From Xylanimonas oleitrophica (lineage in GTDB: Bacteria > Actinomycetota > Actinomycetes > Actinomycetales > Cellulomonadaceae): a stretch of 64,000 bases of DNA. Position 1 is the stretch's first letter. Each line of letters begins with the position of its first letter. The position numbers were made by a program, and so were the translations under genes. Below, piece after piece: positions 14,411-22,434 of this stretch. The stretch covers positions 248,001 through 312,000 of the forward strand of contig NZ_QKWH01000004.1 in the NCBI RefSeq assembly GCF_003244315.1, given 5' to 3'. Below the pieces are notes generated by a model. That model was not told the origin of the DNA. It searched no databases and saw only the letters and a list, made by a program, of their open reading frames with translations.

Positions 14411-15895
14411 TCACCAGACGGGCGGACGGCGCTCGCTCCAGCGCAGGCGCTCCTCCAGCTGTGCGGCGATCGCCAGCAGCACGTGCTCACCACCCGGGCG
14501 GCCCACGAGCTGGACGCCCATCGGCAGGCCCGCCGGGGCCGTGTCCGTGGGATCCGTCCACAGCACCGGCACGGTGATCGCGGGCAGCCCTGCCACGTTG
14601 ATCATCGCCGTGTACGGCGTGAACCGGCACTGCTGCTCGAAGTTGCGCTCCGGGTCCTGCGGGTCGAACCAGCCCAGCTCCGGGGGCACCATCCCCAGCC
14701 CGGGCAGCAGCACGGCGTCGAAGGCCGAGACCCGCGCCACCATCGTGCGCTCGAACGCCGACAGGTGGCGCAGCGCCTCCATGAGCTGCCGCGCGGGCAC
14801 CTTGCGGCCCACGCCCACCAGCCATCGCGTGAGCGGCTCCAGCAGCGCCAGCCGCTCCGGGTCGTCGATCGGCAGGGCTGCGGCACCGGCCATCCACAGG
14901 GTGCGGAAGGCGGGGGCATAGGCAGCGTCGGGCTCCCACGCCGTCGGCTCGACGGCGTGCCCCAGCGCGGTCAGGGCCTCGACGCCCGCGTCGAGGGCAG
15001 CGAGCGCCTCGGGCGCGGGGGAGACGTCGTAGAACCCGTCCCAGGCGCTGAACGTGCTCACCCCGAGCCGGAACGTGCGGCGCACGGCACCGCCGGGGTC
15101 CGTGACCTCGCCCCGCTGCGCGGCCGCCAGGTAGGAGCCGCGCGGACCGGCGGGCGTGCGCAGGGTCAGCGGGTGCGGCACCGCGCCGCCGCCGTCGCGC
15201 GGCAGCAGGCCCTCGAGGAGCAGCGCGGTGTCGGCCGTGGTGCGGGCGAGGGGCCCGTTGACCACCAGGCCGCCCGCGCCGTCGACCCCGCCGCCGGCGG
15301 GCAGCAGGCCGCGGCTGGGCTTGAGCCCCACCACCCCGCACGCCGCCGCAGGGATGCGGATCGAGCCGCCGCCGTCCGACCCCGGAGCGAACGGCAGCAG
15401 GCCGGCGGCCACGGCCACGGCCGCCCCGCCGCTCGACCCGCCGGCCGTGCGCGTGGTGTCCCACGGGTTGCGCGCCGGCGGCCCGGCCAGCAGCTCGGTG
15501 TACGCGGGGAACCCGAGCTCCGGGGTGGCCGTCTTGCCCAGGCTGACCGCGCCCGCGCCGTCCAGGACCTCCACCACGTCGCTGCTCGCCGTGGGCACGA
15601 CCGCGTGCTCGCCGCCGAAGGCCCGCGACCCGAACCCCGTGGGCACGCCCGCGCGGTCCCACAGGTCCTTGTCGCCCGAGGGCAGCCCCCACAGCACCTG
15701 CTCGTCCGTGGGGGAGCCGAGGGCCGCGGCGCGCTCGCGGGCCAGGTCGGGGGTGACGTGGCTGAACGCCCCCACGGCCTCGTTGCCGGCCTCCACCCGG
15801 CCCAGGTAGTGGTCGGTGAGCTCGACGGGGGACAGGTCGCCGGAGCGGAGCCGGTCGCGCAGCTCGACGGCGGTGCGCTCGTGGAGGGCGGTCAT
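14411..15895 (-). CDS. Amidase signature family protein
   Basis: 494 residues with the Ser-cisSer-Lys triad of the amidase signature family: Lys76 (SGDKDLWD), the cis-Ser in TAGGSSGGAAVAVA (about 154-155) and nucleophile Ser178 (GSDGGGSIRIPAA). Full domain length. It is not GatA-like in context (no gatB or gatC). It hydrolyses an unknown amide. The ATG lies 6 nt after TAGCCT, suggesting a leaderless transcript. It is divergent from the GNAT gene with only 48 nt between. Confidence 0.9.
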   Translation of the reverse strand: MTALHERTAVELRDRLRSGDLSPVELTDHYLGRVEAGNEAVGAFSHVTPDLARERAAALGSPTDEQVLWGLPSGDKDLWDRAGVPTGFGSRAFGGEHAVVPTASSDVVEVLDGAGAVSLGKTATPELGFPAYTELLAGPPARNPWDTTRTAGGSSGGAAVAVAAGLLPFAPGSDGGGSIRIPAAACGVVGLKPSRGLLPAGGGVDGAGGLVVNGPLARTTADTALLLEGLLPRDGGGAVPHPLTLRTPAGPRGSYLAAAQRGEVTDPGGAVRRTFRLGVSTFSAWDGFYDVSPAPEALAALDAGVEALTALGHAVEPTAWEPDAAYAPAFRTLWMAGAAALPIDDPERLALLEPLTRWLVGVGRKVPARQLMEALRHLSAFERTMVARVSAFDAVLLPGLGMVPPELGWFDPQDPERNFEQQCRFTPYTAMINVAGLPAITVPVLWTDPTDTAPAGLPMGVQLVGRPGGEHVLLAIAAQLEERLRWSERRPPVW

Positions 15896-15943
15896 GTCGC
15901 CAGGCTACGGCCGAGCGGCGCGGCGGCGTGGTCCAATCCCTCC

Positions 15944-16522
15944 GTGATCCACGACCTCGTCCTGGCTGGCCACGGTGTGCGGCTGGAGCCGCTCGCCGTC
16001 GCGCACGCCCCCGCCCTGCACGCCCTCGTCGACGACGCCCTGTGGGCGGGCATGACCAGCCCGCGCCCGACGACGCCTGACGGGTGGGCGCAGTGGGTCG
16101 CCGCGCAGCAGGCCGACCCGGCCCGGGTGGCGTTCGCCGTCGTGTCGGACGGCGGTGCGGCTGACGGCCAGGTGCGCGGCAGCACCTCGTTCTACGAGCT
16201 GTCCCACGCGCAGCGGCGCGTGGAGATCGGCACCACGTTCTACGGACGCGCCTGGTGGGGGACCACGAACAACCCGGCGTGCAAGCTGCTGCTCCTCGGG
16301 CACGCGTTCGAGGAGTGGGGCATGCAGCGGGTCGCGCTGCGCGCGGACGCACGCAACGTGCGCTCGTGCGCCGCGATCCAGCGGCTGGGGGCGCGTCCGG
16401 AGGGGGTGCTGCGCAAGCACCGGGTGGCGGCGGACGGCTCGACCGGGGACACCGCGTACTTCTCGGTGCTCGACGACGAGTGGCCGGCCGTGCGGGCCGG
16501 GCTGGAGGCGCGACTCGCCTGA
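15944..16522 (+). CDS. GNAT family N-acetyltransferase (RimJ/RimL-like)
   Basis: 192 residues. It opens GVRLEPLAVAHAPALHALV, with the middle strand VRGSTSFYEL and the acetyl-CoA region TFYGRAWWGTTNNPACKLLLLGHAFEEWG. The second half, MQRVALRADARNVRSCAAIQRLGARPEGVL, is the standard RimJ/RimL ending. The acceptor may be a protein N-terminus or a small molecule. The GTG start is the first that leaves the family N-terminus intact. Confidence 0.85.
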   Translation: MIHDLVLAGHGVRLEPLAVAHAPALHALVDDALWAGMTSPRPTTPDGWAQWVAAQQADPARVAFAVVSDGGAADGQVRGSTSFYELSHAQRRVEIGTTFYGRAWWGTTNNPACKLLLLGHAFEEWGMQRVALRADARNVRSCAAIQRLGARPEGVLRKHRVAADGSTGDTAYFSVLDDEWPAVRAGLEARLA

Positions 16523-16597
16523 CAGGTGGCGTGGCGGATTTGCGGCGTGACGTATCCTCGCCACTGTTGGTGCCGAGATTTCCGGAGGTAGGCGCCC

Positions 16598-17587
16598 ATG
16601 CTCGAGGACGTGCTCGGTCTGTCCCGCTCAGCAGCGCTCGCCTACCGCGAGCTCGTGTCCGCCCCTTCGCTCGACGCCACGGAGCTCGGAGCCCGCATGG
16701 GTCTCGAGCCGCACGAGGCCGCCCTCGTCCTGCGCGACCTCGAGGACAGCGGCCTCGTCGCCCGCCAGACGGTCGACGCCGCCCGGTTCGCCGCGGCGCC
16801 GCCCGAGATCGCGCTCGGTGCCATGCTCGCCCGCCGCAGCGACGAGATCCGTGACGCCCGCGTCGAGCTCACCCGCCTGGAGGAGCTGTACCGCAGCTCG
16901 GCCGCCACACGCCGGCCCACCGACGTGCTCGACGTCGTGCACGGCGCCGAGGCCGTGCGGCAACGGTTCGAGCAGCTGCAGCTCGGCGCCCAGGAACGCG
17001 TCGACGCGTTCGTGCGCCCCCCGGTGCTCGCGGTGGGCACCGGCGAGACGTCGGCCGAGGACGAGGCCGTCTCCCGTGGCGTGCACTACCGGGTGCTGCT
17101 CGACCGCCGCCTGCTCGACTCCGGCCAGATCACCCTCAACGCCGCGATCGAGGCGGTGGCGGGCGGGGAGGACGTGCGGGTCGCCGACGCCCTGCCCGTG
17201 AAGATGCTCATCATCGACCGCCGCCTGGCCTACGTGCCCCTCGCCAGCCACGACCCCGAGGGGCAGGACGAGGCGGTCGGCGCCCTGGTGGTGCACGGCG
17301 GTGCGCTGCTCGACGCCCTGGTCACCCTCTTCGACACCACCTGGCGCCACGCCATGCCCGTGGTGGCCGAACCGCGCATCCCCGGCAGCGGGGACGGCCG
17401 CATCGACGAGACGGACGCGCGCATCCTCGCGCTGCTGCTCTCCGGCACCACGGACCAGGCGGTGGCCAACCAGCTCGCCCTGTCGCTGCGCACGGTGCAG
17501 CGGCGCGTGCGGGCCCTCATGGACGTGGCGGGCGTGGACACGCGCATCCAGCTCGGCTGGCACGCCGCACGCCACGACTGGGTCTGA
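16598..17587 (+). CDS. TrmB/LuxR-type transcriptional regulator
   Basis: 329 residues. The N-terminal winged helix resembles TrmB (residues about 5-60; AYRELVSAPSLDATELGARMGLEPHEAALVLRDLEDSGLV), followed by a helix and a phospholipase-D-like middle region (about 100-245). A C-terminal LuxR-type HTH (about 268-325; DARILALLLSGTTDQAVANQLALSLRTVQRRVRAL) has degenerate first positions. Proteins of this layout occur widely in actinobacteria, often near secondary-metabolism or hydrolase genes; the target is unknown. GGAGGT lies 11 nt before the ATG. The lipid block lies convergently downstream. Confidence 0.85.
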   Translation: MLEDVLGLSRSAALAYRELVSAPSLDATELGARMGLEPHEAALVLRDLEDSGLVARQTVDAARFAAAPPEIALGAMLARRSDEIRDARVELTRLEELYRSSAATRRPTDVLDVVHGAEAVRQRFEQLQLGAQERVDAFVRPPVLAVGTGETSAEDEAVSRGVHYRVLLDRRLLDSGQITLNAAIEAVAGGEDVRVADALPVKMLIIDRRLAYVPLASHDPEGQDEAVGALVVHGGALLDALVTLFDTTWRHAMPVVAEPRIPGSGDGRIDETDARILALLLSGTTDQAVANQLALSLRTVQRRVRALMDVAGVDTRIQLGWHAARHDWV

Positions 17588-17600
17588 CCCCGGAGAGACG

Positions 17601-17635
17601 GACGTGGCCCGCACCTGTGCGGTGCGGGCCACGTC
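17601..17635. terminator. Bidirectional hairpin after the regulator gene
   Basis: A perfect 14-bp stem (17601-17614 with 17622-17635) with a 7-nt loop, between convergent stops. Confidence 0.7.
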
Positions 17636-17667
17636 CCGTCAGGGATGCCGTCCGCCGGCAGGTCGCC

Positions 17668-18729
17668 TCAGAGCGGGGTGACCGTGCCCGTGAAGTGCCT
17701 CGTGCGCCGGCCGGAGTTCCAGCCCAGGTAGGTGAACCCGGGGGGCTTGGCGCCGTCGAGCGCTCCCTCGGTCGCGTCCACCGGGGTGATCGCCACGTCG
17801 ACCGTGCCGGGCAGCAGCACCGGCCTGGCGAACTCGACGGTCCACCGGTACGTCGCCCCGCGGGCCGGTCCCACCTCGGCCAGCGCCCGTGCGGCGGTGT
17901 ACATGCCGTGGGCGATGGCGCGCGGGAACCCGAACGCCTTGGCCGACAGGGTGGACATGTGGATCGGGTTGCGGTCACCCGAGATGGCGCCGTAGGCCCG
18001 CCCGGTGCCGGCGGGCAGCACCCACCGGCCGGTGGGCAGCGGCGGCACCCAGGCGCCCTCCGGCTCCCGGTCGCCCTCGGCACCCGAGCCCGTGCCAGAG
18101 ACGGCACCCGAGGAACCCTGCGCCGCTCCTGGCGCGTCCGGGACCTGGAACCCCTTGGCGAGATAGGTGGAGACGCCGCGCCAGGCCAGCACCGGCTCGG
18201 CCGCCGACGGGTCCTCGACGCGCACCTCGGCCACGAGGTCCACCTGGACGCCGCGGCGGTGCGGGCGCAGGTTCTCCGCCCACGCGCGGACCTCCAGGCG
18301 CTCCCCGAGCACGACGGGCCGCGTCAGCGACACGTCGTTCGCCAGGTGCACCATGCCGAGCAGCGGCAGCGGGAAGTCCCCGCGCACCATCACGGCGGTG
18401 GCCAGCGGGAACGCCAGCACGTGCAGGAACCCCGCCGGCAGGGAGTCCGACCCGGGCTCGTGCAGCAGCCGCTGGTAGTCGCGCAGGTGCTCGCCCATGC
18501 GGGCCGTCTCCACGCCCGCGACCCGGTAGGCGACCCGGGGGAGGGCGATCACGCCCTCCGAGGCTGCCGGCCCGCCGCCGATCCCGGGGATCGCCGGCAG
18601 CGCGCGGCCCGCCGCGATACGGCCCGACGACGCCGCGCCGCGTGCGTAGAGGCCGCCGAGGCCGGGCAGCGCCGGCAGCGTCTCGACGTCGAGGTCCCCG
18701 CCGTCCGTCGCGGTCACCACGGCCGTCAC
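17668..18729 (-). CDS. MaoC-like (R)-specific enoyl-CoA hydratase (HtdX-like)
   Basis: 353 residues with a C-terminal hot-dog hydratase domain carrying the MaoC signature (YGAISGDRNPIHMSTLSAKAFG, then AIAHGMYTAA). The N-terminal half is a degenerate hot-dog domain. The product would hydrate 2-enoyl-CoA or ACP to (R)-3-hydroxyacyl. The GTG overlaps the FabG stop (GTGA), so it is the third gene of a coupled operon. The order thiolase-FabG4-MaoC parallels Rv0243-Rv0242c-Rv0241c of M. tuberculosis (established knowledge). Confidence 0.87.
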   Translation of the reverse strand: MTAVVTATDGGDLDVETLPALPGLGGLYARGAASSGRIAAGRALPAIPGIGGGPAASEGVIALPRVAYRVAGVETARMGEHLRDYQRLLHEPGSDSLPAGFLHVLAFPLATAVMVRGDFPLPLLGMVHLANDVSLTRPVVLGERLEVRAWAENLRPHRRGVQVDLVAEVRVEDPSAAEPVLAWRGVSTYLAKGFQVPDAPGAAQGSSGAVSGTGSGAEGDREPEGAWVPPLPTGRWVLPAGTGRAYGAISGDRNPIHMSTLSAKAFGFPRAIAHGMYTAARALAEVGPARGATYRWTVEFARPVLLPGTVDVAITPVDATEGALDGAKPPGFTYLGWNSGRRTRHFTGTVTPL

Positions 18730-20081
18730 CGGCCCACCATGTTCTGGCCGCACACCCGCAGCGTCTGCCCGTTGACGCCCACGGCGGCGGGCGAGGCGAG
18801 GAACGCGATCGCCTCAGCCACGTCGACCGGTTCCCCGCCCTGCAGCAGCGAGGACAGGCGGCGCGCCACCTGCCGGGTCGCGAACGGGATGTGCTTGGTC
18901 ATGTCGGTCTCGATGAACCCGGGAGCCACCGCGTTGGCGGTGCCCCCGGTCGCGGCCAGCAGCGGGCCGGTGGCCGCGGTGTGCCCGACGACGCCGGCCT
19001 TGGTGAAGGCGTAGTTCGTCTGACCGCGGTTGCCGGCGATGCCTGACGTCGAGGCCAGCGACACGATGCGCAGCCCCGCGACGTCGCCACGCTCGGCGGC
19101 CTCCAGGAGCTGGGCGTTGATGCGCAGCTGGGAGGCCACGTTGACGGCCACCACGGAGTCCCAGCGGGCGGCGTCCATGTTGGCCAGCAGCTTGTCGCGG
19201 GTGATGCCGGCGTTGTGCACCACGATGTCCAGGCGGCCGTGCCGCTGACGGGCGTGCTCGATGATGCGGGTGCCGGCGTCGGCTGCCGTGACGTCGAGCT
19301 GCAGGGCGGTGCCCCGCACCTGGTTGGCGGTGCGGGCCAGGCCGTCGCCGGCCGCGGGCACGTCGACGCACACCACGGTGGCGCCGTCGCGGGCGAGCGT
19401 CTTGGCGATGGCGGCGCCGATGCCGCGGGCGGCGCCGGTCACCACGGCCACCTTGCCGGCCAGCGGGCGCTCCCAGTCGGGCTCGCCCGCGACGTCGGCA
19501 GGGCCGACGGGCAGCATCTGGCCGTCCACGTACGCGGACTTCGCGGACAGGAAGAACCGCAGCGTGGCCTGGACGGACAGGTGGTCGACGCCGACGCCGT
19601 CGGTGAGGACCACGCCGTTGCCCGTGGCTCCCGCGCGCAGCTCCTTGGCCACCGAGCGCAGGAAACCGTCGACGCCGCTCCGGACGGCGGCCAGCTCGGG
19701 GCCGTCGGCGGGGGTGAGGGCGCGCGAGACCGTCACCACGCGCCCGCTGGGTGCCAGGCGCTTGAGGGCGGGGCCGACGGCGAGCACGGCGCCCGAGGCG
19801 TCCTCGGGCCGGGCCGTCTCGGTGAGGACCAGCACGACGGCGCCCCAGCGGGCGTCGTCCGCGGCGTCGCGGCGCACGTCCAGGTCCCACCCCAGGAGGG
19901 TGCGGGCCAGGGTGTCGGCGTCGGCCTTGGAGGCGTCGTCGGACACCACCAGGACGGGACCCACGGTGAGCGGGGCGCCGGGCTTGTACCGGCGCAGCAG
20001 CGCCGGTCGGGGCAGGCCGAGCTTCTTCGCCAGGGTCTTGGTCAGGCCGGTGTTGACGGCCCGGGTGTACGCGTCAGTCAT
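18726..20081 (-). CDS. fabG4: High-molecular-weight 3-oxoacyl reductase (FabG4-like SDR)
   Basis: 451 residues, about 200 longer than ordinary FabG. Residues 1-200 form an extra flavodoxin-like domain, and residues about 208-450 are the SDR domain with VTGAARGIGAAIA, HNAGITRD, the Ser in SLASTSGIAGN, and Tyr-x3-Lys in NYAFTKAGV. This is the HMwFabG/FabG4 layout, which prefers long-chain 3-oxoacyl-CoA. GGAGAAGAG precedes the ATG. It lies 27 nt after the thiolase and overlaps the MaoC start. The symbol is by similarity of layout and neighbourhood. Confidence 0.88.
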   Translation of the reverse strand: MTDAYTRAVNTGLTKTLAKKLGLPRPALLRRYKPGAPLTVGPVLVVSDDASKADADTLARTLLGWDLDVRRDAADDARWGAVVLVLTETARPEDASGAVLAVGPALKRLAPSGRVVTVSRALTPADGPELAAVRSGVDGFLRSVAKELRAGATGNGVVLTDGVGVDHLSVQATLRFFLSAKSAYVDGQMLPVGPADVAGEPDWERPLAGKVAVVTGAARGIGAAIAKTLARDGATVVCVDVPAAGDGLARTANQVRGTALQLDVTAADAGTRIIEHARQRHGRLDIVVHNAGITRDKLLANMDAARWDSVVAVNVASQLRINAQLLEAAERGDVAGLRIVSLASTSGIAGNRGQTNYAFTKAGVVGHTAATGPLLAATGGTANAVAPGFIETDMTKHIPFATRQVARRLSSLLQGGEPVDVAEAIAFLASPAAVGVNGQTLRVCGQNMVGR

Positions 20082-20108
20082 CTCTTCTCCTTGCGAGGCC
20101 TCGGTGCC

Positions 20109-21500
20109 TCAGGCCGACTCGATGATCGCGGTGGCGCCCAGACCGCCGGCGGCGCAGACCGAGATCAGGGCACGGACCGGCTTGCCCGTCTCGGCGGCGC
20201 GCTGGGACACCAGCTTGGCCGCCGAGGCCAGGATGCGCCCGCCGGTGGCCGCGAAGGGGTGCCCGGCTGCGAGCGAGGAGCCGTTGACGTTGACCTTGGA
20301 GCGGTCGACCTTGCCGAGCGCGCCGTCGAGGCCCAGCTCGGTGCGGCAGTACTCGTCGTCCTCCCACGCGGCGAGCGTGGTGAGCACCGTGGAGGCGAAC
20401 GCCTCGTGGATCTCGAACAGGTCGATGTCGTCGAGCGTCAGGCCGTTGCGGGCCAGGAGGCGGGGCACGGCGTGCACGGGGGCCATGAGCAGGCCCTCGT
20501 GGCCGTGGACGAAGTCGACGGCGGCGGTCTCGGCGTCCACGAACCGGGCCAGGACGGGCAGGTCGTGGTTCTCGGCCCACTCGCGGGAGGCGAGCAGCAC
20601 GGCGGAGGCGCCGTCGGTCAGGGGGGTGGAGTTGCCGGCCGTCATGGTGGGCTCGGCGGGCACGTCCGCAGTGGCCAGGTGCTTGCCGAAGACGGGCTTG
20701 AGCTTGGCGAGCTTCTCCATGGAGGTGTCGGCGCGCAGGTTGTCGTCGCGCGTCAGGCCGCGGAACGGGGTGACCAGGTCGTCGAAGAACCCGGCCTCCC
20801 ACGCCTTGGCGAGGTTCTTGTGGCTGGCGAGCGCGATCTCGTCCTGCGCCTCGCGGGTGATGCCCCAGCGTGCGGTGGTGATGGCCTGGTGCTCGCCCAT
20901 CGACAGGCCGGTGCGCGGCTCGTCGGTGGCGGGGCTGAGGGGCTTGAGGTCGCCGGGGCGCACCTTGGCGAGCGCCTTGAGCCGCTGCTGGAGCGTCTTG
21001 GCGTGCGAGGCGTCGAGCAGGGCGCGGCGCAGGCCCTCGCTCACGGCGATGGGGGCGTCGGAGACGGTGTCCGTGCCGCCGGCGATGCCGGACTCGATCT
21101 GGCCCAGCCGGATCTTGTTCGAGACGGCGATGGCTGCCTCGAGGCCCGTGGCGCACGCCTGCTGGAGGTCGTAGGCCGGGGTCTGGGGAGACAGGGAAGA
21201 GCCGAGCACGCACTCGCGGATCAGGTTGAAGTCGCGAGAGTGCTTGAGGACGGCGCCGCCGACGACCTCGCCCAGGCGCTCGCCCTGGAGGCCGAACCGG
21301 GCGACGAGGCCCTCGAGGGCGGCGGTGAACATCTCCTGGTTGGAGGCGTCGGCGTACTTCTTGCCGGCCCGGGAGAAGGGGATGCGGTTGCCGCCGACGA
21401 CGACGGCGTCGCGCAGGGCGGGCGCGTCCGGCGTGCTGGGGGTGGTCCGGGCGCTGGTCCCGGTGGTCTTGGCCGCGGAGGCCGTGGAGCGTGTGGCCAC
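20109..21500 (-). CDS. Acetyl-CoA acyltransferase (FadA2-like thiolase)
   Basis: 463 residues of the thiolase family. The acylated Cys is C116 (DLQQACATGLEAA), with IHEAFAS, the catalytic His in AAGHPFAATGGR, and the second Cys in SVCAAGGLGATAI. Length and the long loop region resemble FadI/FadA2-type thiolases of beta-oxidation. GTG 21500 is chosen because AAGGAA lies 6 nt upstream; an earlier in-frame start would add 31 non-conserved residues. It is first gene of the minus-strand lipid operon and divergent from the TetR gene. Confidence 0.92.
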   Translation of the reverse strand: MATRSTASAAKTTGTSARTTPSTPDAPALRDAVVVGGNRIPFSRAGKKYADASNQEMFTAALEGLVARFGLQGERLGEVVGGAVLKHSRDFNLIRECVLGSSLSPQTPAYDLQQACATGLEAAIAVSNKIRLGQIESGIAGGTDTVSDAPIAVSEGLRRALLDASHAKTLQQRLKALAKVRPGDLKPLSPATDEPRTGLSMGEHQAITTARWGITREAQDEIALASHKNLAKAWEAGFFDDLVTPFRGLTRDDNLRADTSMEKLAKLKPVFGKHLATADVPAEPTMTAGNSTPLTDGASAVLLASREWAENHDLPVLARFVDAETAAVDFVHGHEGLLMAPVHAVPRLLARNGLTLDDIDLFEIHEAFASTVLTTLAAWEDDEYCRTELGLDGALGKVDRSKVNVNGSSLAAGHPFAATGGRILASAAKLVSQRAAETGKPVRALISVCAAGGLGATAIIESA

Positions 21501-21597
21501 TTCGTCGTTCCTTCGCTCGAGGGGCTCGGGTCGGTTCTTGCTCGCGAGGCTCGTGACTCGTCGATCGTCCTGCGGTGCCCTGAGGCGGGGCAACTCG

Positions 21598-21628
21598 TTG
21601 TGACGTGCAACTCACAGTACCTGATACT
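21598..21628. promoter_or_regulatory. Candidate TetR operator and promoter in the divergent lipid-gene gap
   Basis: TTGTGA (21598-21603) and GATACT (21623-21628) could form a plus-strand promoter with a 19-nt spacer. The spacer holds a TGTGA-N8-TCACA inverted repeat with a nested GTTG...CAAC, and AGTA...TACT overlaps the -10. The TetR protein encoded next door is the likely ligand. Confidence 0.35.
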
Positions 21629-21663
21629 CTCGGTCTCGTGAGCCTGATCACAGGGGAGCGGCG

Positions 21664-22434
21664 ATGGCGGCGATGACACGGGACCTGGACGGGCGCTCGA
21701 CGCGGTGGGACGACCACCGTGCGGCGCGCCGGCGCGAGCTGGTGAACGCGGCCCGCAAGGCGGTGCACCGGTCGGGCCCCGGCGTCTCCATGGACGAGAT
21801 CGCCGCGGCCGCCGGGACGTCCAAGTCGATCGTCTACCGCTACTTCGAGGACAAGGCCGGCCTGCGCCTGGCCGTCTCCTCGGCCGTCGTGGCCGACATG
21901 CACGACGCGCTCGCCCGGGCCGCGACCGAGGCCCCGAGCCCCCTGGCCGCCCTGCGAGCCATGGTGCGCGTCTACCTCGAGATGATCGAGCACTCCCCGC
22001 ACGTGTACTGGTTCGTCACGCGCACCTCGATCGCCGGCGTCGAGCCCGCCGAGGGCCCCGACGCCCGGCCCGGCGCGGTGGGCACCCCCGACACCCCGCT
22101 GAGCGCCTACCTCGACTCGGTCATCGAGCTGGTCGCCGAGCCCTTCGCGCAGGTCGCCGACGTCTCGACCGACGCGGCTGCGGCGTGGGCCGCCGGTGCC
22201 GTCGGGTTCGTCCGAGGCTCCGGCGAGTGGTGGCTGGCCCGCCGCGAGGCCGGTGCCACCACGCTCGACCGCGAGGAGCTCACCGAGCAGGTGACCCTCT
22301 GGTTGTGGAAGGGCCCCGTCGGGGTGCTGCAGGGCCACGGCCAGCCCGACGACGCTCACGACCCCCGCCCGATCCCTCAGGAGACCGCCGGCGCCGCTGC
22401 CGGCGACCACGGAAGCACGGAGAACAAGCGATGA
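21664..22434 (+). CDS. TetR family regulator of the lipid block
   Basis: 256 residues with an N-terminal HTH at about 26-70 (RRRELVNAARKAVHRSGPGVSMDEIAAAAGTSKSIVYRYFEDKAGL). The C-terminal ligand domain contains EMIEHSPHVYWFV and VRGSGEWWLARR, then a disordered tail. GGGGAG lies 5 nt before the ATG. Its stop overlaps the acyl-CoA oxidase start (ATGA). Divergence from the thiolase-FabG-MaoC operon and coupling to the oxidase suggest it controls both directions, probably in response to an acyl-CoA. Confidence 0.88.
   Translation: MAAMTRDLDGRSTRWDDHRAARRRELVNAARKAVHRSGPGVSMDEIAAAAGTSKSIVYRYFEDKAGLRLAVSSAVVADMHDALARAATEAPSPLAALRAMVRVYLEMIEHSPHVYWFVTRTSIAGVEPAEGPDARPGAVGTPDTPLSAYLDSVIELVAEPFAQVADVSTDAAAAWAAGAVGFVRGSGEWWLARREAGATTLDREELTEQVTLWLWKGPVGVLQGHGQPDDAHDPRPIPQETAGAAAGDHGSTENKR

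Noticed and set aside
11901-14411. Mobile element bounded by the 30-bp inverted repeat
   Set aside because: The two arms are adjacent to each other rather than flanking a gene; no transposase or target duplication.
21599-21616. CRP site in the TetR/thiolase gap
   Set aside because: TGTGA and TCACA are 8 nt apart, not the required 6. More likely part of a TetR operator.
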